From Panorpa germanica (lineage: Eukaryota; Arthropoda; Insecta; Mecoptera; Panorpidae), in the NCBI GenBank assembly GCA_963678705.1, contig OY783207.1:8122001-8186000 (forward strand): a DNA stretch of 64,000 nt, written 5' to 3'. The notes beneath the pieces were generated by a model. It saw only the letters and a list, made by a program, of their open reading frames with translations. It had not been told where the DNA came from and made no database searches. The position numbers and the translations under genes are program-made. Positions 28,800-42,000 of the stretch are shown here, piece by piece. Numbering within the stretch: position 1 is the stretch's first letter; every line of letters begins with the position of its first letter.

Positions 28800-29440
28800 A
28801 AATTCCAATAATTACATATTAAATAATAAAATTTTAACATTAAGGAGCTCTTTTTTAATGCAATTACCAAAAACAATACTATAAAATTCAAGTGGATACC
28901 AGGACATTGTGAATTAAGAGGAAACCAAATTTAAGATAAATTGGTGAAGGAATCAATAAATTTGGAAATTGAAATCAATGCGAAAAATTGAACTTCAATT
29001 TGAGAAACAAAGATTTCACTAACACAAGTCAGGTAAAAAAAAATAATTATTAAAACTTGCATACAAATTTAAGTAAGAAATGATGGTTCAACTCTAATCA
29101 CAATCAAAAGTAATCATTGTAAAATTCTAGCTCACCTGTATAAACTTAGTATTAAATCTGACGATATATGTCAATGTGGCGAATTAGGAACTTTAGATGA
29201 TACTATATTTGAATGCATAAATTATAGTTTGCAAAGATCAAAATTTAACAGTGGAACATTAGATGTGATTAAACGATTCCTATGAATACTACATTTTTAA
29301 AGTGATTTTAAATTCATTGGTGAATATTAAAATAGATTGGTAAACTGCATAAAAAATTTAGTATATTTTAACAATTATAATTTATAATGTTATAGTTATG
29401 ATAGTGGTTATGTCGGTTAAGATCAAGGCCAAATTAAATT
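28800..29440 (+). pseudogene. RNase-H LINE family, ORF2 C-terminus (copy 2 of 4)
   Basis: Around 28884 the + frame reads IKFKWIPGHCELRGNQ, one stop, then DKLVKESINLEIEIN. This is the last catalytic block of a LINE-encoded RNase H (family form: WIPGH.GI.GNE.AD.LAK). From about 29165 the frame reads DDICQCGELGTLDDTIFEC, the CxCG...C knuckle that ends ORF2 in I-type LINEs. It then reads NYSLQRSKFNSGTLDVIK and a stop. Five or six in-frame stops show it is dead. The tail runs to an A-rich end near 29440. Its insertion splits the 80-bp tandem array. Confidence 0.8.
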
Positions 29441-29442
29441 AA

Positions 29443-29510
29443 AAAAGAAGACAATTGCTATATAAGAAGTAAAAAAGGAATCTTGGTATTAGCTTGTAGG
29501 TAGTAGTGAA
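29443..29510. repeat. 80-bp tandem unit, partial copy after LINE
   Basis: AAGACAATTGCTATATAAG then GAATCTTGGTATTAGCTTG match the unit at 28631-28680. It begins directly after the A-rich end of the LINE tail, as expected if the LINE inserted into a pre-existing array. Confidence 0.6.
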
Positions 29511-32500
29511 ATACCCAATATCCCAATTGGAAAGCTTATGCCCAAAAGTTACGAACTGTCATTCAAAAAAAAAAAAATTAGCACTCCAAAAATCTTTGAC
29601 AAATTTGATATTCCGAGTATAAAAAGAAATTATGTTAGTGATGATATCACTTCTATGTAATTGAATATTTATACTTTAGCGAACTTATTTTATCTAACGG
29701 TTATTGTTATAATTTAATGAGATAAGCCATAACACTTTAACATCTGGTTTTATATTTATACACAGCGTACTGTACCGTACGTTACGGTTACGGTTACGGT
29801 TACGGTTCTAGCGTTATAGAGCTTATCTATAATAAATTGTAACTTTTTTTATATTTTATTTTTATATTTTTATTTTAACTTTATGTTTTTTATCTGTACA
29901 AGTTTAAACCCAGACTTGAGCTATTGGCAACGGACATGCAACTAAAATCAGAACGATGGTTTTAATGACGTCACTGCGGTTCTGAAACAAGAAGAATCAC
30001 TTAGACTGACTGGAAATTTATCTTTTCCTTAAATAGATTTATATAATATGTTATAGTAGTCTACAGAAATGGATAGTGACCATTATCAGGTATACGAGTA
30101 TGTGTAAATTGAAACAGTGTCCACTCAAAAAAGAAGATTTTTTCCGATTAATCGCGATATCTCAGGAATGGTAACTCTTAGGGAAAAAACATAAGAACCA
30201 TTTTTGTAGAGAATTTTAAGATCTTCAACTTTGGTTTGAGGTTTTTTTTTGATAAAGCTTACCGTTTTTGAGGAAAATCCAAAAAACCTCAAATTTTGAC
30301 CTTTGACCCCGAATAACTTTTGAAGCACACATGGAATCGATGGGGATTTTTAAAACTTTATTTAATGGTAAACCACAGCTCTCCACCACTATTTGGCTCT
30401 CCGGCAATTTTTGTTATTTGACCACTATTTTTATGTTTAAATTGACCGGATTAATAGGTTTGTAAAAGTTTTAAAAGATTTAAAGATCTTAAAAGATATT
30501 TAAATATAAAATAAAAAATAGGTATTTACTATTTTATATTTGCATTTCGATAAGGTATATGTATTTGAAAAACGAACATCTCTGTCTATATATGTTCTTC
30601 ATAAAATGAAAGACAATTTGTTAGGTTAAACAGCAAAGAATTTAATCCCAACAATAACATAGCACCTACTTCAAGTGACAGACAATACAAATTACACTCC
30701 TCTATAAAACGAATGACTTTAATTCAGTAAATCACCGAAAATATGTTATAAAAAGCTTCATTGAACATTTTTTAAATTTCCAGACTAAGTGATTGGACAA
30801 GAGGATGAATAATGCCCTTCAGCAATACAGAATACAGAAATCTAGGAAGTAGGACCTTTTTTATGTATTGGGTTCACTCTCCTGCTCTCCAACGTCCAGC
30901 CACCCGTTCTAAATGGTTCGTTGGGTTCGTACGCGAGTCATCCGTCACTCCTCCAAGAACCTGTGAGTGCCAGAAAAAGAAAAAAAACACACACATACTA
31001 AACTGTAAAGGGTAACATTCCTTTATTCGTTTGGTGTTACTGTTGCTGCTAGTGCTCCAGGCGCTGGTCTGGTACCAAATCCTGTGAGCTAGTGATTATG
31101 ATATATGTATTTAGTTTGAACATAAAATAAAATTTATGATACTGTTTAAAGTTTTCTGAAACTGTTGTTTGGTTTATTTACTTACTACTCGTAATAGTAA
31201 TATAATGGTTACGTTACTCCGCAAGAAATAAATCGGTTATATACGATATGTAATAGAGGTTGTACAAATAATCGTTTTTAAACTACACAACTTATAAATA
31301 TACACTGGAAAATGTAAATTGGTTAAAGAAAATATGAGTCATAAACTCCTTTTAGTAGATTTATGCCACTTTCTTTATATATTTATTTGTATGGGTTGTT
31401 TTAATTATACCGCACCGCAACGTCTTTTCAACATATGTAACTAATTCCCTTCTTTCGAGATATATATGTAAATATTTCATTCAGTGTACCGCCTTGTACG
31501 GTAAATGTATCCCCTCCGTCAATAAAATGCCATAATATTTGATGTGTTGTGTTTAGACCTTTAGCATGTTTTTAGTTTTGTGTTCTATTTAATTTAAAAT
31601 ATGAACTTAAGCCTTAACCCCCACTCACTGTTTTTATATTTAATTTACTGTTTTTATCTAATATTTTAAAGTAGATTTCAGGTTTTCAGAATAGGCATTC
31701 CTAGTCACAATCGTGTTTTAATTTGAGTTTAGTTAATTTATTTGGCGTCTTTAGTAATATAAATGTTGACAGTTCGATTGTTGGATCAAATTGAAGGTGA
31801 AATAATTAAAATTGGTGTTTTTAATAACAATTAGTAATAGAAATTGTTTTTATTTCTTTATTTTTGACAAACTGACATTAAACTTCTTTTAAATATAAAG
31901 TCAACTGCATTTTGACAGATTGTCACATTTTGGAGATTATAATATAATATAATTTTTCTTAATTTAATATTTTTAATTTAAAACATTGGACCTTGTAAGT
32001 TTCTAAAAAACTAAGAAAACTACTACTGTGTATGACTACGCGTATTGTCATATGCTAAACAATTTAAATTAAATACAAAATTAAATTAAAGCAGTGAGTG
32101 GGAATCATACTTAAGAATATAAATTTAAAATTAAGAATTTAGAATAAAAAATATAATGCTGAATATAGAATTGATGTTGTCTGTTCCGAGGACAATATCA
32201 GTTCACAAATGGAATGGTACATTCATTATAGACCACCTGCAAATAAATTACAGTATAAGGCTTTAAATTCCCTTGGCACGTGGTAATATAATTACACACC
32301 CAATTAAAAAAGTGTTTGAACATTTAACAGTGTAACGACATGTATCATTTTAATAATCCGTTCCGTTTTCATGCGTTATAACAAAATGAATTTAAGCCGG
32401 GAACATAGAGCCTCGTTTTTACATGTAAGCCGAATATCTACGTTAACAAAATGCATGTAAATTTATCCGTGTTTCAGATACCAAGTACCGTGACCAGCCG

Positions 32501-33040
32501 CTAGAGGAGCTAGTGTCCGAGTCACGTACTTAAAAAGAGTACGCCAGGCGCGTTGCAACAGATACGCTAGTCAATGTCCACACTCTGCATGTAAGATAAG
32601 GATGTTCCGTCGTTACGGTTATCAGGCGGTACGACAAATACAAACCCCATCTTCTTCCCCTTCCCCTTCCCCTTTCTCTTACACATATGAAACAGCATCC
32701 TCCCGGGTTTATGTTTAATCAGTATGTAATATGTGTGATACATATCTAATAACTTCATTATTCTAGATTATGGATAATACTTAACAATAAAATTAGCAAT
32801 GATATAATCATAATTAATTGTTGTTGCTTGTCAGTGAGTACAATCTATGTCACAATGTTACGTAAATATTCTGTTCACTATGAAATTGTTATTGCAATTA
32901 ATCGTCACAGAAAATCGTTTTTTCCTGAGAAGATTTTTAATTGCATTTATGTACACATGTTATGGTAGCTTTTAACTGTATTTTAATATTTTTGTATTTG
33001 TAAAAATAATAATTTTAAAGCTGCTATAGCTGATCTCCAG
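29511..33040. other. Long stretch without a recognised gene
   Basis: Contains a short hexamer run (GGTTAC)4 at 29783-29807 and a repeat-like stretch at 30120-30440 with frames open on two phases of the minus strand but no domain. There is a GC-richer patch at 30810-31080. At 32478, after a TTTCAG, a short frame DTKYRDQPLEELVSESRT ends in a stop. I cannot show any of these to be host exons. Confidence 0.4.
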
Positions 33041-34320
33041 GAGCTCCTTTAAGGGGGGGGTCTGGGTTTCAGCGTAAAAAAAAACACTTTTTTGTGATTT
33101 TTTATCTCAAATATCGATTGAGCAATTTTATTCAAACCTTCTATACATTGTTGAGCATAGTTTTGACTATGTTCTGTAAATTTTTCATGCGAAAATATTA
33201 AATCATTAGCCCGTGACAGAGCTTCCCCCAGGACGTCTTGAAAAAAAAACAATTTGCGGTGTTCACTGTAACTCGGCCGGAAATTATCAGAAAATGAAAA
33301 ACTATAAAAATTTAGTTAAATTATAAACAAATCTTCCCCCCAACGTTCTCTGATTATTTCTTTTTTAATTTAAAAATTTTTGGCGGCCATCTAAAGTGTG
33401 AACCGTTATTTTCGACTAAAATTTCCGCCATTTTGTGGGTGGGAAACACCCTTAATGTTAAAAAAAAAAATTTTACTAAACGTAGGGGGGAGGTATTTTA
33501 TATGAAGAAAATGTGTACAAAGTTTGAAATGAATCGGTCGAATAGTTTTCAAATGGCAGTGAACACGGACTTTGAAAAAGTAGTTTTGAGAAAAACGCGT
33601 CAGGACTATAGCAATGAATAAACTGTATACCTGATTAACATATAATACAATATAATATACCGGATTAATAAGACAATAACTTCAAGAATATTGCTTAGAT
33701 CGGATTAAAATTTTGAGGACATATTCTTGAAAGGTTAAACAATAAGATAAAACAAAAAAAAAAAAATCGATTTTTCGAAAGTGAAAAACCAGGCCCCGCC
33801 CTTAAAAAAAGTCATCTTGCGGTGACCACGATATCTCTGGACTGGATCACCTTAAATGAATAAGCCAAACTGACTTCGTTAAAGTAGTGTTCTAGTACTG
33901 TTCAGTAGAATCTAGTAATTAATCAAAGGAATAAACAAAATAATTATTTTTGACAAAATAGCGGCTTCTCAAAAAAAATATCGATCTTTGACCAGAATTT
34001 TGGTGTTAAATTGTTTATAAAAAAAATATATTTATCGGTGAGAAAAATCTTTCGATTAATTACTAAAAAATATACTTAAGAAACTTGTGTTAAAATTTGA
34101 GACTGATCGGTTCAGTTGTTTCCGAGAAATTTTGATCACCGACTTTAAAAACACAGTTTTCAGAAAAATTCATTTAAAGTTTTTCTTTTCAACTTACATA
34201 ACTTCGAAAATAATCGCCGGATTTACTTGAAATTTTCTGTGTGAGTACTTAAATATATGTGTATTACGATTTTTTGACTGAAAATATTAACTGTATATAA
34301 CCCCCTAACAGACTTAGCAG
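33041..34320. other. Repeat-like region, unclassified
   Basis: The stretch has homopolymer A/T runs, scattered CGG/CGCC words and repeated motifs such as GATATCTC.GGA (also at about 30157). This texture is common in old interspersed repeats of arthropods. No second copy covers it in this window, and no open frame has a domain. Confidence 0.3.
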
Positions 34321-34590
34321 TGTGAGGTATTCCATATACTTATTCTCCCTCTGTCTTCTACTCTTCCTCATGTTTCCACTCTGCCATTCCTTCTGTTTCC
34401 TCGCTCCTTCTCTTTATCTCCATCATCCACCTCTTCCTTTTAATAACTGCACTTCTTCTATTTACTTTTTACTCTTTTCTCACATGAATACTTAAGGTGG
34501 TCCAGCGTTTCTATCTCTCTCCCGCACACCTCGAACATCCTTTTCTCCATCTAGTATCGGCCTCTCTTTCGCTTCCCTTGCTTACCTTTA
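34320..34590 (+). repeat. Polypyrimidine tract
   Basis: About 270 bp dominated by CTTC, TCTC and CTCC words on the + strand, degenerate rather than a perfect microsatellite. Confidence 0.7.
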
Positions 34591-35758
34591 TAAAAATTAT
34601 ACTGGGTTGAAAAACCAGAAGATCAAAACGAATATAACTTATTTCAGATGGCAATTACGGAGAACTCTTTTTCAATGAACTAGTATAGATAAACTTCAGT
34701 TAAAGCTTCTAGCAAACTTAAGACAGCTTTAATTTGTTAACGATTTAGTATTAGTCTCTGAATGACAGAATAAATGTCAATTTATTAGAGGCATAATATA
34801 AGAGGTATAATATAATATATACAAATATAGTATGGTATACGATAGAGGGAAATGAAGGATTAAAGTTTACAAATCAAAGATCTTTGTATCAGATCTAAAT
34901 CTTCGTTCCCAAGCCTATAATCACAACGTAATAACTTTGTTATCAACACAAAATACTAGTTAAGAACAACGCTACAAGAACAAATTTATCTTCAGTATTA
35001 GTGTCGAAGTAGTCGTTCCCAATGGATTCCACGACATGGTTACCACGTATAATATATGAGATCACAATTCCCTTACGAGATTTAAACGTTTATATTCCGT
35101 ACAGGAAACTAATAACGATTTAATAAGTTTAATATTTACATTGCGGTCATATGTATACCAGTATATATTAGAAGTGTGGCTTGAGCAAGAGTAAAGAGTA
35201 TGGTTTCCGTACAATGCCGCCAATGAGGTCCTGGTTACTGCCTGCTTAGAGGGTGGTTTTCTGCAAATCCACCAGATTAATATTGCGTAATAACAAAGCT
35301 AGATGGTATAAGCATTACATTCGCAAGTAAAGGACAGTACCAGCAGACTTCTATGCGGTCACACTGTATCCTTAATATACCACAAACCGCATTGCTTATA
35401 CTACTGGAAAATGTGACACTGAATTTATAACGAGATCTAAATGAAAAACTTAACTTGTATATGATCAGTTAAACAGTGCTACTACAGTAAATTGTAAATG
35501 CCATAGCTGGTGCTATGTCAAAATGAAACCTATAGATCTTCAAAATATCACAAGTTGCTTCTTCCCATTTTGTTTGGAGATTTCTTTTTTTTAATATTTT
35601 CACTATTACAATCTAGCCTATTAGACTAATAAGCAAGTTATCTTTAACGTATTATAATACAAACATTAAAGGTTTTGCTCTGTAGCATAACTTATTGTAT
35701 GATATGAAATATTTAACATAAATATGTATTACGTTTTGCACCATTACATTTAATTTCA
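34591..35758. other. No recognised gene
   Basis: A GC-richer patch at 35200-35275 has a 32-codon frame without a domain. Otherwise AT-rich. Confidence 0.4.
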
Positions 35759-36310
35759 TTAAACTAGCTCAAAACGTTTAACCCTTTTCAGTCTTCTATT
35801 GGTTTCTCCATCGTTGGAGTCTTTCTTGGTGACTTCTGACAAATTTCCTTATTGTAGTGTCCACAGTTTCCATCTTTAAGTCCCGGTGAAGATCACTGCT
35901 TCTAATATACCAGGGTGCTTCCACGATGTTTCTTAGCAGTTTGTTCTGGAACGTTTGGATTAAATACTTGTTACTCTGACTAGTACAGCCCCATAGCTGG
36001 ATACCATAAGTCCACACTGGATTAAGGATCTGTTTGTATATTAGTAACTTATTTAGTACTGACAGAGTGGAATCCTTTCCAATCAGCCAGTACAATTCCC
36101 TGTATTTTATATTAAGTTCTTCTTTTTTCTTCTTAACATGTTCTTTCTAGTGCAGTTTAGCATCTAGTGTGAAACCCTTCGCTGTGTTTGAGTAAGAAAC
36201 TACATTATTATTGATATATATTTGGATGTTCTCGATCTTTCTATTTGTAAAGTTTACATGAACCGATTTCACTTCAATTGGATCGTTTGGAGATAATACG
36301 TATTTATTTA
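35759..36310 (-). pseudogene. Jockey-type LINE ORF2 C-terminus
   Basis: From about 36300 leftwards, the minus strand encodes the segment downstream of the RT catalytic core: VKSVHVNFTNRKIENIQIY, then GFTLDAKLH, a stop in place of Trp, then KEHVKKKKEELNIKYREL. It continues with LLIYKQILNPVWTYGIQLWG and LLRNIVEAPWYIRSSDLHRD. A frameshift near 35800 is followed by NRRLKRVKRFELV and a stop at 35759-35761. These are hallmark blocks of Jockey/X-element ORF2 (K.IL.P.W.YGIQLWG; L..I..APWY....LH.DL). It is 5'-truncated and dead, with one stop and one frameshift. A second fragment of a related element is at 52056-52312. Confidence 0.9.
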
Positions 36311-38975
36311 TCTAACTCTGCAAACTTCTTTACAATATATAAAAACAAATTGAAGCTAGTTAACTTATTCAAAAAAATTAACAACTTATTGTTTTAATAA
36401 CAAACTCGTGAAGACGTAAAAAATATTAATTCTTTGCACTATTTTTATATCTTATACAAACTTTTGTTGTTTACAAAGTTGAAGTCTGATGACTTCAGTG
36501 GTCGTTGTGATATTGCACACGTGTTCTGAACAGAATTTTCAACGTTAAGATATCCTCGTACTTACGGGACACCTAAAGAACCTAATAGGCGAAATGCCTT
36601 TCTAAAGAGACGCTGACGAGATTGAAATATTTGAATTTCATCATGCGAAATAGATTAAATGAAAAATGAACACACTAGCTATAAATGCACATTAAGTACT
36701 GCGGCAAAATATACACAGCTAAATAGTTTTAGATGAAAATGTTTAACACTGTTAAAAAATTTCAAAGGAGTGAAACTATACCATCGACATTAATTTGGGG
36801 AAGAAAGTTACCGCATTTAAATCGAGCACTTTTTGATAGCAGAGTAAAATTTACTTAGGGGAATTATACTTGTATAATGTGTAGATAATTTTTAGATGTG
36901 GAGTCACTTAAAGTTATCCTCCTTGTTTCTATATTTGGTCCAATGTAAAAGGCATTAAGAAGTGAAGCTATGTTCTTCTTTTTTTATGAAGGAATCAAAA
37001 AGCTTCATATTCGATGGAGAAAAATGTATTTCTATTATGATTAAAACGAGAGCAGAATAACATTTTAGCAAGTTTTAACAGTGTCTTCATCAAGTTTGAT
37101 ACTTAACCTGAAAATATTTTGGACGTGTTCATCTAGGATATCGAATAATACAAATAAAGTCACATCCATACATCCTGTCTATCCTGTAGCCTGTACAACT
37201 GCATTTACTATTTCATCCTACTCTGTAATTACTGAACCGGAACTGACAACTGACAGATGGACAGATTCAACTTCACTATAAATCTACACAATAATTGCAC
37301 TTCCGTTTGCAATATCTGCGATATATATTTATCGATAAAGTTTACTGTTAAAAAAGGAACAAATATTGAGATGCATTGATGCATTTTATATTGCATAATA
37401 CATGAGATATGAGATGAAAGTACGAGTATTATGCACTTCTAAAAGGCTAAATGAAGGCATAATTCAACAAATCGATACAACGCTAATAATTTCTTTAAAG
37501 ACACTCAGATTTATTAAATCAGGTGAAAACTAAACCTGAAAATATGCAAAGATTTAAAAAAAATCTGATTCTATTTTAAACTCGTTCATATAAAGTAATC
37601 TAAAAGTTTAATAAAACATTATCTTGAACCTAATCAAATATTCAATTTGTAACGAATGTCTGTACTACCACTTCAAATATAATGAAAGCTCATTGTATTT
37701 TGCAAGGAATAAACTATATCGGACTTACGAGTGCTTTGCTCTAGAAAGCAAATCAAAGTTCTTCTGGAGCTTTATTGAGCATAAAAATATTTGATAGTCT
37801 GAAACGTGAAATGTATTTACTATGGAATAACACTGTTGAAAATATTGAATAATAATTTCAATATTTGTATTCGTATATCGCTTGCTCAATAGAATAGAGG
37901 AACAAATCAAAAAACATAAAATATGAAAAATGGTGATTTGAAAAATTAGCTAGGTGTATACTGCAGAATTATAAGCATGTCTACATTGATGAGAGAAGAT
38001 GAAGGAGGAAGAAGGTGGATGGTCGAGGAGAAGAAAGGAAAAAGAGGATTTCATATTTATGAAAACACTAAACAATTTTCTTAAATATATTTATTTATTT
38101 TAACACTCTATCTAACACCGAGTGCATTGCAACTCTTGCCCCTCTCCCCTATTGCGACGGCACTGATTACCGCCTTAATCAATGAAAACTTTAATTATTA
38201 TCCGCCATATTTCTGTGTTATTAAACAGTGTACGTTGCTGGCACATAATAATAATTAATTTAGCAAGCTCTTGAGTTTATATTAAAATATGGGAACAACA
38301 TAATTTGCTTTATTTTTCATTTTCATTTATTTATAGTAATAAAGTTAACTTGAATTATTGGAATTTATATAATAAAAGTTTCATGTTATACATAGTATGT
38401 TTTTTTATGTAATATATAAGAGTGTATATACAAATTAATTAACACGAAATTAATCAATGAAATATCTTCAGTTTCTAATTACTGGCAACTAATTAATTGT
38501 GAAAAATATTAAAAAATGTGGGATAATATTTAACCATCGGGGTATTTACTAAATTGTTGCAGTCATTGGTACCTCAACCTCATAAATTTATGAATATTTT
38601 TGGAATATAATCGATTTAGTGGGTTAGACTCCACAAAAAATATAATTAATTTTTGACATGAAACGTAAGATTTTTTCGAAATATGTACTCATTTTTGTCA
38701 AATTTTTAATGCCCTTAAGCACTTTTTAAGCCAAAATTTCTTTTAAAATATTTACAAAATTTTATAATGTCCTAACCATTTAACAAAACAATACCTAAAT
38801 CTAGAAGATATATTAAAGTAAAGACAACTGAATGCATCATATTTTATCATTTGTTTCTATACTGAGAAAAATCTTCCTGTACGAGTAGAGTTAAGAAACT
38901 ATAAGAATACACGTTTCGGTCATCCTTCAACCTCATTTATTACAAGAGTGGACTACAGCATTTTTCACAAATTCT

Positions 38976-39009
<34 letters not shown>

Positions 39010-42000
39010 CCCCGTTTAACAGCAGCTGTTCTAGACAGTCTCTGAACCAAATTTACCAACAATCAAAATATAAAAAATATGTATGTAATTAAATCAACAG
39101 TGATACATTATTGAAACGCAAGAATCGATTTTCTTAGTTTTCTAATAGAATGACGTTTTACGTTTGACGTTTTTTTTCTTTTATTTACAAAGAAAATTAA
39201 ATGCTAATATTTTGTTATATACGTGACAAAAGTTATAAAAATGACGGAATTAGTAGATAATTGTCTTGCAATGCAAGTCTTTACACATGCTCCTTTGCCA
39301 CAAGCTATGGAATATTGCACAAGGTTCCTAGTTGCCAGCTTACCACTAACTAATTCTAAGGTTATTTTCTATCTGGGTACAGCAAATTTTATTTTACAAC
39401 ACTTTTGTAAATAATATTCGCTATGTTTATTAAATAATATAGTGCATTGAAATTAATTTAAATTTAAATAATTCTTTTAAAAATGTATCTTAAACATTTA
39501 TTAACGCGGACTCTCCATTAGAGCTATAAGTGGATTTTTGAAGTGCGCAAATAAACGTATTTTAAGAAGACAATTTTTAAAGCAATATATACCTTGCCAG
39601 TCTTATTTGCATATTCTACCTTCCCTACACAACCTGAGAATTTTATTATTTAGAAATATGTATCATAACCAGTTTCTGATTTCCAAACAATTTTATTATA
39701 TACAAAAGTGACACCTATTCAAAAACGACACTGAATCTAATTTGATTTTGTTTTCAATATGTCACCAGTTGTAAATTTTATTAAACAGACTTACAACGTA
39801 TTATTCAGGTCAAATGAAATCACTCAGCGTAGAAGGCGCTACGTGAACCAGTATATATTGTAGAGGTGGTGCTACAACGGGTTATCTCGACATGGAAACG
39901 GTCCCAGAACGCTACAGATTAATGATCAGTGGGAATATTACACTAACTGGAAACGAACAAAAAATAAATGGGAACATAGGATATGTACAACTGCAGAAAA
40001 ATAGAAACGAATAGAAAACTCGCGTAGCATTCTCTCTACTTAACTATTGCAGTCACCTGGAACTGACCATGCTAGCTATATTTTATTCTACAGCAATTCT
40101 GGATAATTTATCAAAAACTACATTATTCTAAAGTTGTTAAAAGCAGCTGGCACTGGTTCTGGTTCCGGTATTAATACTGTACGTGTGTGAACTTAAACAT
40201 TTTCAGATTAACTAATAAATTCAATTAAATGGTAAAATTTTATTAAAACTTTTTTGTACTTCTCATAATATGCTACGGTATAATCTGGATAATAATTGAG
40301 CAAGATCCCAGGGCCGCCAGACATCACTTATTTTCTGATGAGCAAAATGTGTAAGATTGATCCAGGTATCAGGTAATCAAGGTTTATGTCTCACTCACTC
40401 TCATGTGCATGGATAATGCCCTCTCACTCCTACTCATAGCGGAATTAAAATTGGGTCTAGGGGATGTTTGGCCCCTTGGATCGGTCTATCCTCTTGTAAA
40501 ACGTTTTAAAACAATTGTCTCGCTAACATATATAAAAATAGACCATCAGACTATAAGTAAGTTTAAGTAACTATTTTGTCAGTTTTAAAGTGTCTGCAAG
40601 GTAATACAAGGTATTGCTAGGCCATGAATGCAGTGGCCTAGACCTCCCCGCCCCCCTTACCATTCACTTCTTGTTGTTTATAATAAGAGACACTTAGAAC
40701 AATTTAAATATTTCTAATATATATATAAGACGAGGTGTAGTGCAAGCGATACTTTACTGATTTAATGACATACGATTATAATTACAAAACTTATGAACTT
40801 CCTAATGACCACCAATTGACTTTGAAAAATGTTGTAGTTAAAGAAACGATGTAGCTGGCAACTGCGAATCTCGTAGTTCTTATGTTAGTACACAGAGGGC
40901 AGCACCAGCGTTATCACGGAAATATCATATTTCTGGGAGTTCTATCGCGGGTCATGGGATCACGGGGTATATTTGGTGGAAAAGGGGTTCCGTAATAGAC
41001 GGTACTTAGGCCGGTACGAGGCCACGACACGACTACGCCATATTAAATTGAACTGACCTGAGGTGTAACATGTAAGAACGAGGTGGCTTACAACATCGTA
41101 TCGGGACGGGATCGGGATCGGCAACCAGCAGAACAAAATAAGAGTTTATGAGAAATATATTACGTTTATATAGAGAAACAAAAGCTATATTAAGGTCACA
41201 CTGCACGATACACCGTAACCGACTTAGGGACGTTTTTACAATTCTCAGTTAAACTTCAATTATGACGTAACCAAAATTTAACCTAAAAAATTCTAGTTAC
41301 TTTTATAATGCTTTAATATTTTAATTATGAAATTCGAAGTGAAATTAAAAAAGTGCTGAAGGTATATTTATCAATTCTCTTATGGCTGTTTTTTTAATAC
41401 TAAGATAAGCTTCGGTTATGTTGTAATTGAGCTTCTTCAATTCTACTTTTATTAAAGAGTAACTATGGTTAACTAATGAACTAGGAAACCGAGGTATGTT
41501 GCTTGGTTAAACTACAGTTATATTCAACTCGACCAAAAATGACAGTTGAGAAACGACGAGTGTATCCTGTACTGCAGATGTATTTATTATTTATCTTATA
41601 GCTATTTTAAGAACTTAAACTTAAGAAATAGATTTTCAATACCCATATTTGTCAAAAACCGACATCAGTTCATTAACGAACAAAGTAACCACGGTTACTT
41701 GACTTAAACAAAAATGAGACTTAAGAAATAAAAGTTATAATAAACCTCTGTTAACTAAGAATTGAAAAACCGGTCTTTCTCGTATACCTAGTATAAACTA
41801 TGGCTAGAACAACACTATAAAAATTGTTAAGATGCTCACATGGACTAGCTTTTTAATAAACTCAGAAATATTTTCTTGCTACAGGTGCTTTGAACTTGCT
41901 AAGTAGATAGTTAAAAAAAAGCAAATGCATGCTAGCATCCTTCTCTGCAGCATCTCTGCTCTTCCACATTTCCAAATTACAGCAGAAACGCTTAAATGTA

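Noticed and set aside
29781..29807. (GGTTAC)4 as an interstitial telomere
   Set aside because: Insect telomeres are TTAGG; this hexamer differs and only four units are present.
30125..30407. Two overlapping minus-strand open frames
   Set aside because: Both phases open at once with Lys/Phe-rich translations, which indicates a repeat-like composition rather than a gene.
32478..32536. Short terminal exon after TTTCAG
   Set aside because: Only about 18 codons, no partner exon and no polypyrimidine tract of note before the AG.
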